Shown here piece by piece: positions 47,191-58,484 of a DNA stretch of 64,000 bases (position 1 is the first letter of the stretch; the number at the start of each line of letters is the position of its first letter). Under the pieces are notes generated by a model, which had not been told where the DNA came from, did no database searches, and saw nothing but the letters and a program-made list of their open reading frames with translations. The stretch comes from Kuschelorhynchus macadamiae (taxonomy: Eukaryota; Arthropoda; Insecta; Coleoptera; Curculionidae). Location of the stretch: contig JAUTXW010001600.1 of the NCBI GenBank assembly GCA_030620095.1, positions 2,934,501-2,998,500 on the forward strand. Direction: 5' to 3'. A program made the position numbers and the translations under genes.

Positions 47191-48890
47191 CTAATCACAT
47201 AAAAGTTTTCTTTTATACGACTTTCTAGAATAAAGTTTAGTAGGGCAGTCTCGCTGAAGGCTCCAGCAGCAGTCCTCCATCATGTGGCTATCCCATCGTC
47301 CTTGATAACGATCTTCCATAGTTTTAATATCCTGATGGAATCTTTCCCCCTGTTCTTCACTACAATCACCTAAGTTTTCTGGATAACGATCTAGGTGGCT
47401 GTGGAGGTAGTGAACTTGTATACTCATGTTACAACCGAGAATATTAAAATTTGAAAGCATAGTTTCCACTTTTCCATTCTACGTAACTCTCTGCTTTATG
47501 ATTGCCAAGAAAGTTTTGTACTACTTGAACAAATGAACACCAAGCGTTAGATTCAGTCTCGTTCATTGATGTGGTGAATTGTGGTTCTTTAACAAGTTGC
47601 CTTATTTGAGGACCATCAAATATACCAGCTTTTAGTTTTTCCCTGCTAATGCCAGGTAATTTACGCGACAAATACCCATAACAATTTCCATCTCGATTTA
47701 AAGCCTTCACAAATTGCTTCAGTATGCCTAGCGTGATATGCAAGGGCGGAAATCAGATTTTTTCTCTTGAAACCAAACGTTCGTTGATCATGTTTTGTTT
47801 TCCTTGAATCATGACATCTCTTGAAGGCCAATTTTTGTTAACCCAGTGCTCATTTTTAGCTCTGCTGTCCCAAAGGCTTAAAAAAACAAGGATATTTTGT
47901 ATAACCACTGTGATGTCCAAGGAGGAAGTTAACCATTTTTAAATCAACACAAATTGCCCACTGATGTTCTTCGTTTTTAATTTTTCTCAAAACTAATGCA
48001 ATTGTTTCATATTCTTCCTTAATTGTAGTAGAATGACCAATAGGAATGGAGCCATATTTGTTACCGTTATGTAAAAGAACACATTTTAAACTACGTTTTG
48101 AACTGTCAATAAAAAGTCGCCAATCATCTGGAGTGCATTCAGGCAAACCCTTTTTTTCTAAGAGCCCTTTTATATTGTTACAGAATACCACGTCATTTTC
48201 CTGAGCGAAAAAAGGCAGCAGATCCTTATCTCTTTTACGATAAAATGTAATATTAGTACCTGGACAAGGTAGATTTTTTCTTTTAATCTGGATGCAAGTA
48301 ATTCAGCGGATTCCTTTGACAGATTCAGGTCTCTTATAAGATCGTTTAGTTCTTCTTGCTTAAAACACTGCGGAGTTGCTAAATCTGCTTCAAATTCGCT
48401 GTCGTTTTCTGATTGAATTCTTTGAACTTCGTCAGACGTTGATGTTTCTGTATTATCTTCTGTCAGTTCTGGTAGACTGCTGAATGATGGAACGGGTATT
48501 TCTTCCGAAAGCGCTACAGGCCTTCTTGCAGAATCTAGATCAGGATATGTCCATTTGTGTCTATTGTTTCTATTTATGCCTTTAATATTAACGAGACAAA
48601 AATAGCAATCGTCATGATGGTTACACGGTTCTCTCCAAACCATTGGTACACCAAACTTTAGGCACTTCCTCTTTCCAGTTTTCCACTGTCGCAAATGTTC
48701 AACACATGTTTTACATATGAAATGTGGGGACCAAGATTTATCTTGATCAATGAACGCCAAAATAGGCAAGATAAGATCTTTTCACAGAGTCAGAAATCGT
48801 TTTTCTGCTCTCTTTCAAAGTCTATTCACCACACACATAACAAAAAACATCGGGATGATTTACACAGGTACGTATGCTTGTGGATGCCAT
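47191..48890 (-). pseudogene. Unnamed multicopy arthropod protein, Cys-rich N-terminus (transposon-associated)
   Basis: Starts MASTSIRTCVNHPDVFCYVC (48890), then after a stop and a frameshift SPHFICKTCVEHLRQW, VWREPCNHHDDCYFC (48769 onward), an acidic Ser/Glu linker, DDWRLFIDSSKRSLKCVLLH and ICVDLKMVNFLLGHHSGYTK (48191-47856), HITLGILKQFVKALNRDG, GIFDGPQIRQLVKE and NFLGNHKAE (47743-47444), and finally DRYPENLGDCSEEQGERFHQ and RYQGRWDSHMMEDCCW (47469-47191). I recognise this order from a very common arthropod family without a name; single-exon, multicopy behaviour suggests it belongs to a transposon. The N-terminal Cys pairs look zinc-binding. The Asp and Glu residues in DLKxxxxLLG and GERFHQD could be catalytic, but that is a guess. 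At least four frame breaks. Confidence 0.8.
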
Positions 48891-50658
48891 TGTTTCAGTT
48901 TAGTGTCTTTATACTACAAAACGACCAAAATTTACACAAAATGATAACACAACTTTACTTGGGAAAACTCAGTAATATACTAAATCGAGTACAGCCAAGC
49001 AGGTATAGAAGGATCGGGTCATAGGCAATTGCAGGTATGAAAGTAATTAAGAGCAGTGTATTGAGTAGTTCCTAGTATAGGAACATTGGGTCAGGGACAA
49101 TTCCAGGTATCCATTTGGTTAATTAGATTCTGGGAAATTTCTATTTTGACGATTAAGTACATATTTATCTCTTTATTTTTTGTCCTTTATCAGAAAAAAA
49201 TATTAATTAACCTGTAACATATATCTCAAAAACTAGAGCTTATAGAAAAAATCTGGTGGCATTTTTGGAATCAGCACATTAAAAACATCTAAAATCAGAT
49301 GTTAGATTTCCGGCACCAAATGTTTGTTTTCATTTTGTTACCCTGTGTTATTGGTGGGTCACCCAAGTGCCCTTTTGCATACTTAATGAGTTTTTATTAC
49401 TCTATACATTTCTGAAACCGACTATAATACCTTTACATGTCATTAATTTTTAATCACATAGAGGTAGATATGTGAAGTAAAGGTCATTTCTGAAAATGAT
49501 ATAGCATGTGACATATTCTCTATATAGTCCTTTTGGTCATTTTGGTAATAAATCAAATAATATAATCTAAGAATATTTATTTCCAAGGTAGCTTTTATTA
49601 TTAGAGACGGGCTTTGCTAAAGTTAGGTGCCTTGACTTGATGACAGAACTATGGCCGACTTCAGAACAGGCCATGAAGAACAATCTGGCAACAGAGCGGC
49701 GAGTTTATTACGCCAGTCCAAGGTCTGTTTCACCCGACCTTGTTTTTACGTTCTTTTTTGGGGTAAAGCATGTTTAATAGTTTAATAGTTAATAGTTTTC
49801 GTAGACATTGATATTAATATGTAAATGATTTTAATTATTTCTGTCTTTTTTACACATTAAATATAAGTTATTTGTGACTGGAAAACGTATATTTATGGAA
49901 TGTGAAAAGGCTATTTTATTCGTATAATAGATACTGTATCTACTATAGGTAGTAACTTGGTAGTACGACCGAATCCGGAATTGGTAATACATAATATTGA
50001 ATCTGTACTATGTATACGTAGGATAGATCATGGACAAAAGTATAAAATATAAAAAAACCAGCTTGGACCTGGTTGTGACTTGTATAGTTAACAATCTTTA
50101 AGAATTTCGATATGTTAGTGTTTTTATTTACAGCTAGAAAATTTAAAAAAAAATATATGTAAAATAAAATAACTATTACCTGGAATATAACACGTAATAT
50201 AAACAAACTAATTTAGTTTCTTGACAGAGCATTTAGTTAAAATCAGTATTACTTCTCCACGATATTATTAATTTTTAAAAAAATAATTAATTATTTTCAA
50301 CAATATAGTTGTGCTCCGTTAATGTGCATTATAAGTATTATTTGTTAACCGACCATTGTTATCAAAGTTGTGGCAAGTATTTTGGCGAATTTGGAAAAAT
50401 AAATACGACTGTGTTCGCTTTAAGCCTAGTTTTTGTGGACATTTTTGCAAAGTTCCACCTGGAAATTTATAAAATATTCTTTCAGATAGTATCATTTTCT
50501 AAAAAATGAAAGCAGCAAACTACAGAATACTGTGAAAGGACCCAATTAGTTATTGGAATAGCTTTCAACCATTTGGCTTTTAAAATTAGTTCTTTTGAGA
50601 AAGTTGCAACCCTGTAGAAAAATTAAATGAGGAATCGATAAAAGATCGAGCGTCTTTA
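48891..50658. other. No gene; right half of the inverted pair at 49391-49429
   Basis: AT-rich. 49353-49368 repeats GGTGGGTCACCCAA of 43382-43395. No long terminal repeat for the gypsy element that follows could be recognised here. Confidence 0.5.
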
Positions 50659-53550
50659 ATGGGCGAAATCCTCAGTACTCTTGACAAACTAGAGCAAACA
50701 TCAAAAAGCGATCCTACCTTAAGTAAAATCTTTAGTAAATTTCAAATATCTGACTCTGATTCGGATTCGTCTGAGTCCTCTGGTACAAGTGCCACTTCTA
50801 ATAAAAATAAAGCGTCAGTATCATCGCGTAAGCAGTCTACGCCAAAGCATAAGCCTTCAGCTGTTTTCACTCACCCCTCTAGTACAAAAACTCAAAGAGT
50901 TGAAAAGTGGGGTCTTAAATTTACAGGTGACACTAAACATCTATCTGTTTATAATTTTTTGGAACGTGTCTCTGAATTGCGAATTGCTCGTGGTATTTCA
51001 GAAAAGGAATTGTTTGAGTCAGCTATTGATTTATTTTCGGGTCGCGCATTAAACTGGTTCCGCGCTAATTGCTCACGTTTTACTGATTGGAAAAGTTTAT
51101 CAGATTTACTTTGCAGGCATTTTGAACCCCCCGATTATCGTTCTCGGTTGTTTAAAGAAATTTTAGATAGAACTCAGGATCCGTCTGAAAGCATAGTAGA
51201 TTATTTATCAAGTATGAGTGCTTTGTTTAGGCGTTATGGTGGTATGTCGGAAGACGTTCAATTAGATATTATCTCTCGAAATTTATCTCCTTTTTATACT
51301 ACTCAACTTAATGTGGTTAACTCTTTAGAGGAACTCGAGACAGAGTGTCTTAAACTGGAAGCTAAGAAATATCGTGCGGATCATTATGTTCCGCCTTCTA
51401 GAAAACGCCATAATCTGGTTGAACCAGATTTTGCTTTCATAGCTTCTGGCGATTATTCTCCATATAATCCTGTAGCATATGTTGCTTCTGATTCATCCAC
51501 CTCAACAGCAACTCCACTTCCCTATACAAATAGTACCCCTGTTGTCGAGGTTATTCAACAGCCTCCAATTGTTCCCCCAGCCAATCGACCTTCTATCACT
51601 TGTTGGAGTTGTAAGGCAACTGGCCATGTGAGTCGCCAATGCCCCCAAGATCGTAAAGTTTATTGTTATCGCTGAGGTAAGGCTGACGTTACAGTCAGAT
51701 CTTGTCCCAAATGTTTCGGGAAACGGTTTCCGGGAGAGTCGATAGGTCGTAAGATGTCTCCCACTTCAAATATTCTATCGACCAACGACACTTTTCTCAA
51801 TCAACACATTTTAGATTTTATTATTTCTCACGCTCATGGTGATGAACGCCCTTATTTAGAAATTTTTGTCTTAGGTCGTCCTATTTTAGGTTTATTGGAT
51901 TCAGGCGCTTCACGCACTATTGTTGGACAGTCTGGCTATAAAGTCTTACAGAATTTGGGTTTAAAAATCGTTAAACAGGAAACTAGATGCACCGTAGCTA
52001 ATGGCAGCAGTTGCGTCAGTAGTGGGTTTGTTCAAACTCCTGTAACCTTGTTAGATAAAACTCGTATGGTTGATATTTTGGTCATTCCTGAGCTTTCGCA
52101 CCAACTCATTTTGGGTATTGATTTTTGGAAGGCCATGAAGATCGTTCCAGATTTAAGGAAAGATGTTTGGCACTTCGCCAGTGATATAGGTTCTTCAGAG
52201 ATTTGCTCCGTCGTGGATGGCACTACACTGTCCCCAGATGATAAAACTGCTCTGGATGCTAAAACTTGGTGTCATAGAACCTTCGAAAAGTCCGTGGTCC
52301 AGCCCCGTGTGTTTAGTCAGGAAAAAGGACGACAGCTACAGATTTTGCATCGACTTCCGCCGTCTTAATGAAAAGACGAAGAAAGATTCCTATCCAATTC
52401 CTTATATTTCAGCCATTTTAGATCGGCTCCGAGATGCACGATTTATTAGTTCCATCGATATTAAGTCTGCCTTCTGGCAGGTTCCTCTTAGTGAGTCTTC
52501 TCGAGAACTTACCGCCTTCACTGTCCCTGGCAGAAACCTTTATCAGTTTCGCCGCATGCCTTTTGGGCTAACTAATGCGCCAGCTACCTGGCAACGTATT
52601 GTGGACCGAGTTCTGGGAGTTGACTTAGAAAATAACGTCATGGTCTATTTGGACGACATAATAATTATTTCGAAGACATTTCAAGAACATTTGAGGATCT
52701 TGAGTCTTGTTTTTGACAAATTGAGGGAAGCTGGTCTAGTTGTGTCTCGGGAAAAGTGTAATTTCTGTAAACCTGAACTAAAGTATCTTGGATACATCGT
52801 GGATGCTCGAGGACTGAGACCAGATCCAGAAAAGGTACAGGCAATAGTGAATATACCACCCCCTCGTAATATCACCCAAATTCGCAGGTTCGTTGGGACT
52901 GCTTCATGGTACAGACGTTTTGTACCCAATTTTTCAACTGTATTAGCCCCTATCAGTCGGCTTACTAAGAAAAATGTTAAATGGGAATGGACAACTGATT
53001 GTCAACAGTCTTTTAACACCATAAAAGAAGCCCTTGTTACTGCTCCAGTTCTTACCTGTCCCGATTTCAATAGAACTTTTACTCTCCAGACAGATGCTTC
53101 ATTCTTTGGCTTGGGTGCTGTTTTAACTCAACAGTTTGACGATGGCGAAAAGGTCATTGCTTACTTATCCCGCTCTCTTACCAAACAGGAGATGAAGCTA
53201 ACCGTTACTGAAAAGGAGTGTCTTGCCGTTATTTGGAGTGTCGAAAAACTTAGGCATTATTTGGAAGGTGTTCATTTTAAAGTCATAACCGATCATCATT
53301 CGTTATTGTGGTTGCATAACCTTAAAGATCCACAAGGTCGTCTTGCACGTTGGGCTCTCCGCCTTCAACCTTATGACTTTCAACTAATACACCGCAAAGG
53401 TAAAGAACATACAGTACCTGATTTTCTTTCACGTTCTGTCCCAGTTAGTACTGACACAGTCGCTAGTGTCAACGAGATCGAATCATCTTTAGAATCAAAA
53501 GCATTAATTTCTGATCGAGTCTTACATTATCAAAAAAATTGCAGTGTTTC
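50659..53550 (+). pseudogene. Ty3/gypsy-type retrotransposon gag-pol, decayed
   Basis: The gag part (about 50920-51675) has a capsid-like region (VEKWGLKFTGDTKHLSVY ... ALNWFRANCSRF) and a zinc knuckle CWSCKATGHVSRQC. The second knuckle reads CYR then TGA then GK, where a Cys codon has become a stop; the frame stays open past it to 52368, through the protease (LLDSGASRTIVG). A deletion then removes the linker before the reverse transcriptase and changes frame. The reverse transcriptase starts near GVIEPSKSPWSSPVCLVRKK (about 52260) and has YLDDIII at 52648-52668. RNase H (TDASFFGLGAVL) follows, ending near 53450. Integrase is absent, replaced by unrelated A-rich sequence. No envelope-like frame is seen. 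Confidence 0.93.
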
Positions 53551-53668
53551 TAACCCTAAACTTAAAATTATAAAGAGAAAAGGAAAAAAAAATACAAATT
53601 ATAATAATACGCAGTATAAAATATATGGTGTGAATAAAAAAAAAAAATATTGTTTTGATCTTTCTAAA

Positions 53669-54103
53669 TTAGTTAGATGTACAATCGGATTCAGATTGGA
53701 TTAGCACCGGCTTAAGATCTTGAACGTGCCAAATACCTTTACTTACACCAAATTCATCTGCGAGCTCATATGTACAAGTTCCAGTTTTTCTTTTAATAAT
53801 AAAAGGACCTATAAATTCGGGAGATAATTTAGCGCTAAAATAATTCGCGGCGTCAGATAAACTTTTATTTTTACGCCAAACCTGTTGGCCAATAGTATAA
53901 CTAACAGGACGTCTACGCAAATTATAATGATGTTTACTTTTAAGCCGAGAGGTTTCAATTTTTTTACGAATTATTTGAAACAGCCGTTGAAATGATTCAA
54001 CTCGTTTTCTAACGTAGTCCTGGTTTTCAGTATCGGGTCTATTAATGCTGTCTGAAAAATCTTGACCGAAGAGTTTATGTTCCCTACCAAAATTCCCTAC
54101 CAA
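53669..54103 (-). pseudogene. Integrase C-terminal tail of another gypsy-type element, opposite strand
   Basis: Minus-strand frame of 144 residues with HHYNLRRRPVSYTIGQQVW, FIGPFIIKRKTGTCTYEL and GIWHVQDLKPV, the chromodomain-like or GPY/F-type tail after the integrase core of Ty3/gypsy proteins. The catalytic core should lie above 54103 but is not there. It faces the plus-strand gag-pol, so the two are joined tail to tail. It may come from the same family, but I cannot align the two without the missing part. Confidence 0.75.
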
Positions 54104-54580
54104 AAATTATTAATTAGGCCCTGATGATGACCTAAAATGAATCGAAACGTTGGGTAAGAAAAATATAAGCACATTATTATAACTGACTCCAATAACTAAA
54201 TTTAATTTACAATAAATAAATTTGTAAGAAAATGGATTAATATAAAATTTCCCGTATAAAATAAATAGAAAATTTAGACTGACCTCGGCCAATTTAAATA
54301 GAAATGAGAATAAAATAAAAAAGCAAAATCTTAACAAAAGAAGGTATGTATAGACCTGAAGAATAGCAAATATTTAAGCGAAACGTTGTGAGAATACTTA
54401 CAAAAAATATAGATATAATAAGGCAGCAATAAGAAAAATCAAAAGGCACAAATATATTTAAATTATAATATAACCAGCTTAAAAAAGGGGTTTTATTTAA
54501 CTAATTAAATTATTTGGGTTTTCGTTATAGACTTTGAATCACTATGAAAAATTCTAGAAAATTTTTGTTTTCATAGGGTT
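54104..54580. other. No gene; two CGAAACGTT motifs
   Basis: CTGATGATG ... CGAAACGTTGG at 54121-54155 and CTGAAGAAT ... CGAAACGTTG at 54356-54388, the same motif type as at 4381, 5470, 39150 and 40400. Confidence 0.5.
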
Positions 54581-54800
54581 CAAGTCAGGGGCCAACTGTT
54601 AGTCACGGTCCTAATTTCAAGTCAGGGGCCAACTGTTAGTCACGGTCCTAATTTCAAGTCAGGGGCCAACTGTAAGTCACAGTCCTAATTTCAACTCAGG
54701 GGCTAATTACAACTGCAAGTCACAGACAATTTCAAGTCACGGGCTTAACTTCAAGACTCGGGACTAATCCCATGTCACGGGCCTAGTTTGAAGTTAGGAG
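54581..54800 (+). repeat. 37-bp tandem repeat
   Basis: Copies start at 54581, 54618, 54655 and 54692 with period 37 (CAAGTCAGGGGCCAACTGTT, then AGTCACGGTCCTAATTT). The first two are identical, the third has two changes, and the fourth and the tail to about 54800 are progressively diverged. It lies downstream of the gypsy remains and may be its 3' untranslated part. Confidence 0.9.
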
Positions 54801-55947
54801 CGTCTCAGAACTTCCAGGTGCTGCTGGATTTGGTGACACCTATTGTTTACATTTTATTTTTTTTCCTTCTTTTATACCGTAACTGATAATAGATTTTTTT
54901 TTTACTATATTTGTGTTTTATTTAGCTCACTCTTTTTCTTTTAAAGTATCAAGAGGAAGCAAGTGCCGCAAAGATCAAGGGGCTTTCCAATTTAAGCCGT
55001 TCTAAATTGGTGGCGCTCATTTCTTTTTTTCTCTCTCTTTTTTTTTAAGATTTCTTAAGTTTTACCACGCCCTACCCTCCGGGTTAATTGAGCTAGGGCA
55101 TCTACATTGCACGCTCTATTGACCACGAGCTGTAATCTTGATACCTTTTTGTGAATTTATAATAAAACAGTAATAATAATTATTAAATAAGAGCGTAGCA
55201 ATCTTGTACCTTGGTTTTAAGAAAAATCCAGGGTTACAAAGTGAAAGTAAATGCAGATACTAGTACTCCCTCCTGCTTTTAACATATTATTACAATTTGT
55301 CTACTCACCTAGACACATCCAAATATAGCCTTACTTTTTTTGTTGAGTCTAACTCAATGAACCCTATGAACTACTTTACCACTTTCTTATTAGCTCATTA
55401 CCCAACACAAAATAAACCACACATGTTATTAAAACAATATATCACCATTTTAAACCACAGATAAAAGACAGTCTTGGAAGCCTCTATGTAGTTGGAAACA
55501 TGTGTTTAGTTTAACAAAAAATGTTTGATGAAACCGTTGTCGCCAACATTTAAGCAGTCTTTGAACTGATACTTGTTTTTTTTTTTGGACAAATGAAAAT
55601 GTATCCACACATAATTTAGTTTATCATTTGCAGCTGGTAAACAAACAACCGCGACACCTCCATTTTACAATACGAAGGCCCCATTGTCGGATTTTCTACT
55701 TCGTGGTCAGTTCTGATGTCAGCCGTGACAAAACCCTAAAAAAAAGTTAACACAAAATTTACGAAACTTGCTTATAGGAAATCGAGCAAAAAAAACAGAA
55801 TTTTTTTAAATAATTAGGAAAAGAGTTTATAGCAGTTACGCTAATATATACCGGACTTAAATATCTACATAGAGGTCACAAAGTTAATAAAATATTTATT
55901 ATAAAGATTTTAGAATACTCAATGGACATTTTGTTTTTTATTTTTAG
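54801..55947. other. End of intron 3, no gene
   Basis: AT-rich with a GC-richer patch at 55060-55130 (CGCCCTACCCTCCGGGTTAA). TGGTGGCGCTCATT at about 55009 faintly resembles a retroelement primer-binding site. It ends in the acceptor TTTATTTTTAG of exon 4. Confidence 0.5.
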
Positions 55948-56221
55948 GGTCAAACAATCCAGAAGATCATAAGCGAATAACAGAAAAAGAAGTGTATTAC
56001 ATAAAAAAATCACAGAGGGGTAGGGTAACATCCACGAGATCGTTTCCACCTTTTGGCCGCATAATTAGCTCCAGGGCCTTTTGGGCACTGAATATACTAC
56101 ATTTTGGGGATGCTTGTGCGGTTGAATTTTTCGTGAATATACTTGCAAATTTTCTATATTTTTTTATGGGAATCCCCAAGTGGCTGATAGAATATTTAGA
56201 AATACTGCCATATATAGGTAG
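55948..56221 (+). CDS. SLC17-like MFS transporter, exon 4
   Basis: Enters in phase 1. Encodes SNNPEDHKRITEKEVYYIKK, the cytoplasmic loop between helices 6 and 7 with the P-x-x-H/p-x-x-I-x-x-x-E-x-x-Y-I pattern of SLC17, then ISSRAFWALNILHFGDACAV at helix 7 and IEYLEILPYIG before helix 8. Two overlapping donors are possible, after 56217 (phase 1) and after 56221 (GTAAAA, phase 2). I choose 56221 because it is in phase with exon 5. DD82E element G begins 30 bp further on. Confidence 0.9.
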
Positions 56222-56679
56222 GTAAAATGCTTGATTACTATTGTACTATATAGTTGGCGCATTACCTTTCTGGAATGACGTCACGCTGGTTTCAAATAAC
56301 GTATTTCTTATATTATTTATATTTCAGCGATGATTCCTAACCTAAACGTATGCAGTGGTGTAGATAGGAGGGGTGCGTTCAGCACTGGCTAAAGCGAATT
56401 TAAAATTGGCATTTTCTGTACAGAAAGCGCTGCAACTTGTCGAAAATGGCTGGCAAAAAATTAACACTCTCATTGCCATAAAAAAACCCTCATTTTGCAC
56501 ACTTAATACAAAAATAACTATTATAACTTCAAAAACTAAAATTATTTTGCAAATAAGACTTTACTAATATAAATTCTTTCATCTTAGTCTTATTCTTTGT
56601 TTGCAATGTAATAAATTGACGCCAGTTACCCATTTTCATCAAAATTATTTTAATTCTCAATTACAGACAATACTGAAAA

Positions 56680-56872
56680 AATATTAAGAAAAGGGGAATA
56701 ACGAACGATGAATCCTTTACCTCCAGAATGTTTCAAAAACAAAAAGAGGTAAAAACAAAAATCACAGATTACTTAAAGAACAAAATAAGAGATATGATCT
56801 ATAGCGTGTATGCTAAAAATGAATATGTTACAATGCAGACTTTGCTTTAAAAACTAAAAGAGAGAAATTAAT
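56680..56872 (+). repeat. Inverted duplicate of the transposase N-terminal coding segment
   Basis: Plus-strand sequence from AATATTAAGAAAAGG to GACTTTGCTTTAAAAACTAA is the reverse complement of 57885-58077, at about 90 percent identity by eye. It lies just past the transposase stop. Confidence 0.9.
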
Positions 56873-56901
56873 GTATAACTAACTAACTTTAAAAATAAAA
56901 A

Positions 56902-58238
56902 CTACTCCCCTTCACTGTCTTCAGAATCAGAACTAAATTCTTCATCGTCACTGCTGTCTTCGTCGGTACTAATTACAAGTGGCGCAATGTCTGAAGCATC
57001 ACATATCTGTATAGTCTTCCAAGCTTCTTGGATTACCCTTTCTGTGTGGCTGACATAATTTTTCCAATGCTCTGAAGATACTTCATTTATCGCTTTTTCC
57101 CACATGGCCAAAACTTCCGATGGTGTCCCCTTCAGACTAGCAATGTATTGGTCGTATTTCCTCTTACACTCAGACCATACCATTTCAATAGCATTAAATT
57201 GACGATGGTATGGAGGAAGTCTTAGTATTTTGTGGCCCAAAGGTTTCACATATTCGTCAAGGTAGAATGTTTTTTCAATGTTACAATTTTTTTCTACAAT
57301 GCTCCATATTTCATCCTTCATGGCCCTCTCTGGGAAGTCAATGTTCTTTTCTTTTAACCATCCAATCAATCTCTGCTTTGTCCATGATTTTCTTGGAATA
57401 TCCTCTAAAAGGCCGGAATGATAGCTTGCGTTGTCCATCACTGTCAAACTTTTTGGAGGAAGATTTGGTACCAGCTGATTTTTAAACCAATTTTCAAAAT
57501 TTTGCTTGTTCATATTGTCATGATAATCTCCGCTTTTTAGTCCACTTTTAAATATTAAACTGGTCCCCTTAATAAATCCTTCCTTTGATCCAGCGTGAAC
57601 TACAATATATCGATGACCTTCACTAGCTTTTTTAGAACTTGTAGACATAGTGTTATCCTGCCAGCTGTTTCTAAACGTACCTTTACTAAAAATCCAAGTC
57701 TCATCAATAAATACGGTGGTATAAGCATCTTGTCCTAGATTTTGATTTTTGACATATTCCCTCAAGAAATTGATTCTCTTGTGGACGATGTGGGGCAAAT
57801 CCATCAGGTATTTTCTATTATTTGATTTCTTCCACTTAAAACCAATACTTTTTACGTATTTTCTTAGCGAGGAAAATTAAAATATTCATTTATCTCTTTT
57901 AGTTTTTTAAGCAAAGTCTGCATTGTAACATATTCATTTTTCGCATACATGCAGTAGATCGTATCTCTTATTTTGTTCTTTAAGTAATCTGTAATTTTTG
58001 TTTTTACCTCTTTTTGCTTTTGAGACATTCTGGAGGTAAAGGATTCATCGCTCGTTATTCTTCTTTTCTTAATATTTATGATTGTTGTATGGCTAAGTTT
58101 TGTTGCATTTGAAGCTCATTCAATTATATTATCAGTTTGCGGAAGGATTCCATTTTTAGATTGCTCTTTTTCCAATTGAAAAAAAGCCAAGATATTCAAA
58201 ACTATTAGCTGTGATTGCTGATTATATCTTCGCGGCAT
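56902..58238 (-). pseudogene. DD82E-type transposase G
   Basis: Starts MPRRYNQQSQLIVLNILAFF (58238), with one TGA after DNIIE and one frame change near 57870 (NFPR to SLRKYVKSIG). From 57804 a 300-residue open frame carries FIDETWIFSKG (first Asp), RYIVVHAGSKEGF, GDYHDNMNKQNFENWFKNQL, LTVMDNASYHS (second Asp) and LRLPPYHRQFNAIEMVW (Glu). Counting from the Asp of DNASYHS to the Glu of NAIE gives 82 residues between, the spacing of the published DD82E (Sailor) group as I remember it. The acidic Ser/Asp/Glu tail ends at 56902. Two lesions only, so quite young. Confidence 0.93.
57885..58077 (-). repeat. Source segment of the inverted duplicate in element G
   Basis: Coding part of transposase G (about residues 60-120), paired with 56680-56872. 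Confidence 0.9.
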
Positions 58239-58484
58239 CTTACAAAAGTTTAAAAAGAATCACAACAAATCAATGTCAATTTTGACGAATATATTCTGAA
58301 AGACACATAACCAAAACCGGCATTGACTGTTGTAAAGAAACGACAATGAGTTTTTTCAAAATGTTTTTGTCACTGTCAGTTAACATAAATCAAACAAAAA
58401 TAACCAAAAATGACGTCATTCCAGAAAGGTAATGCGCCAACTATACCAGACGTACAAACAAATTTGAATACAAAGCTTTCTTAG

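Larger units (their letters stand above)
56251..58442 (-). mobile_element. DD82E-type IS630/Tc1/mariner transposon G
   Basis: 2.19 kb, with perfect inverted tips of about 33 bp (TAGTTGGCGCATTACCTTTC, then TGGAATGACGTCA) and TA at both ends. It fills almost the whole of intron 4 of the transporter. In addition to the tips, 56680-56872 and 57885-58077 form a second internal inverted repeat. Confidence 0.95.

Noticed and set aside
54121..54155. CTGATGA ... GAAAC resembling a hammerhead ribozyme core
   Set aside because: The nucleotides after CTGATGA and before GAAA do not pair as stem II, and no stem I/III with a cleavage triplet is evident. Kept only as a repeat motif.
50200..55200. Long terminal repeats of the gypsy element
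   Set aside because: I could not find two similar copies on either side of the gag-pol region, so no LTR is annotated. TGGTGGCGCTC at 55009 is too weak alone for a primer-binding site.
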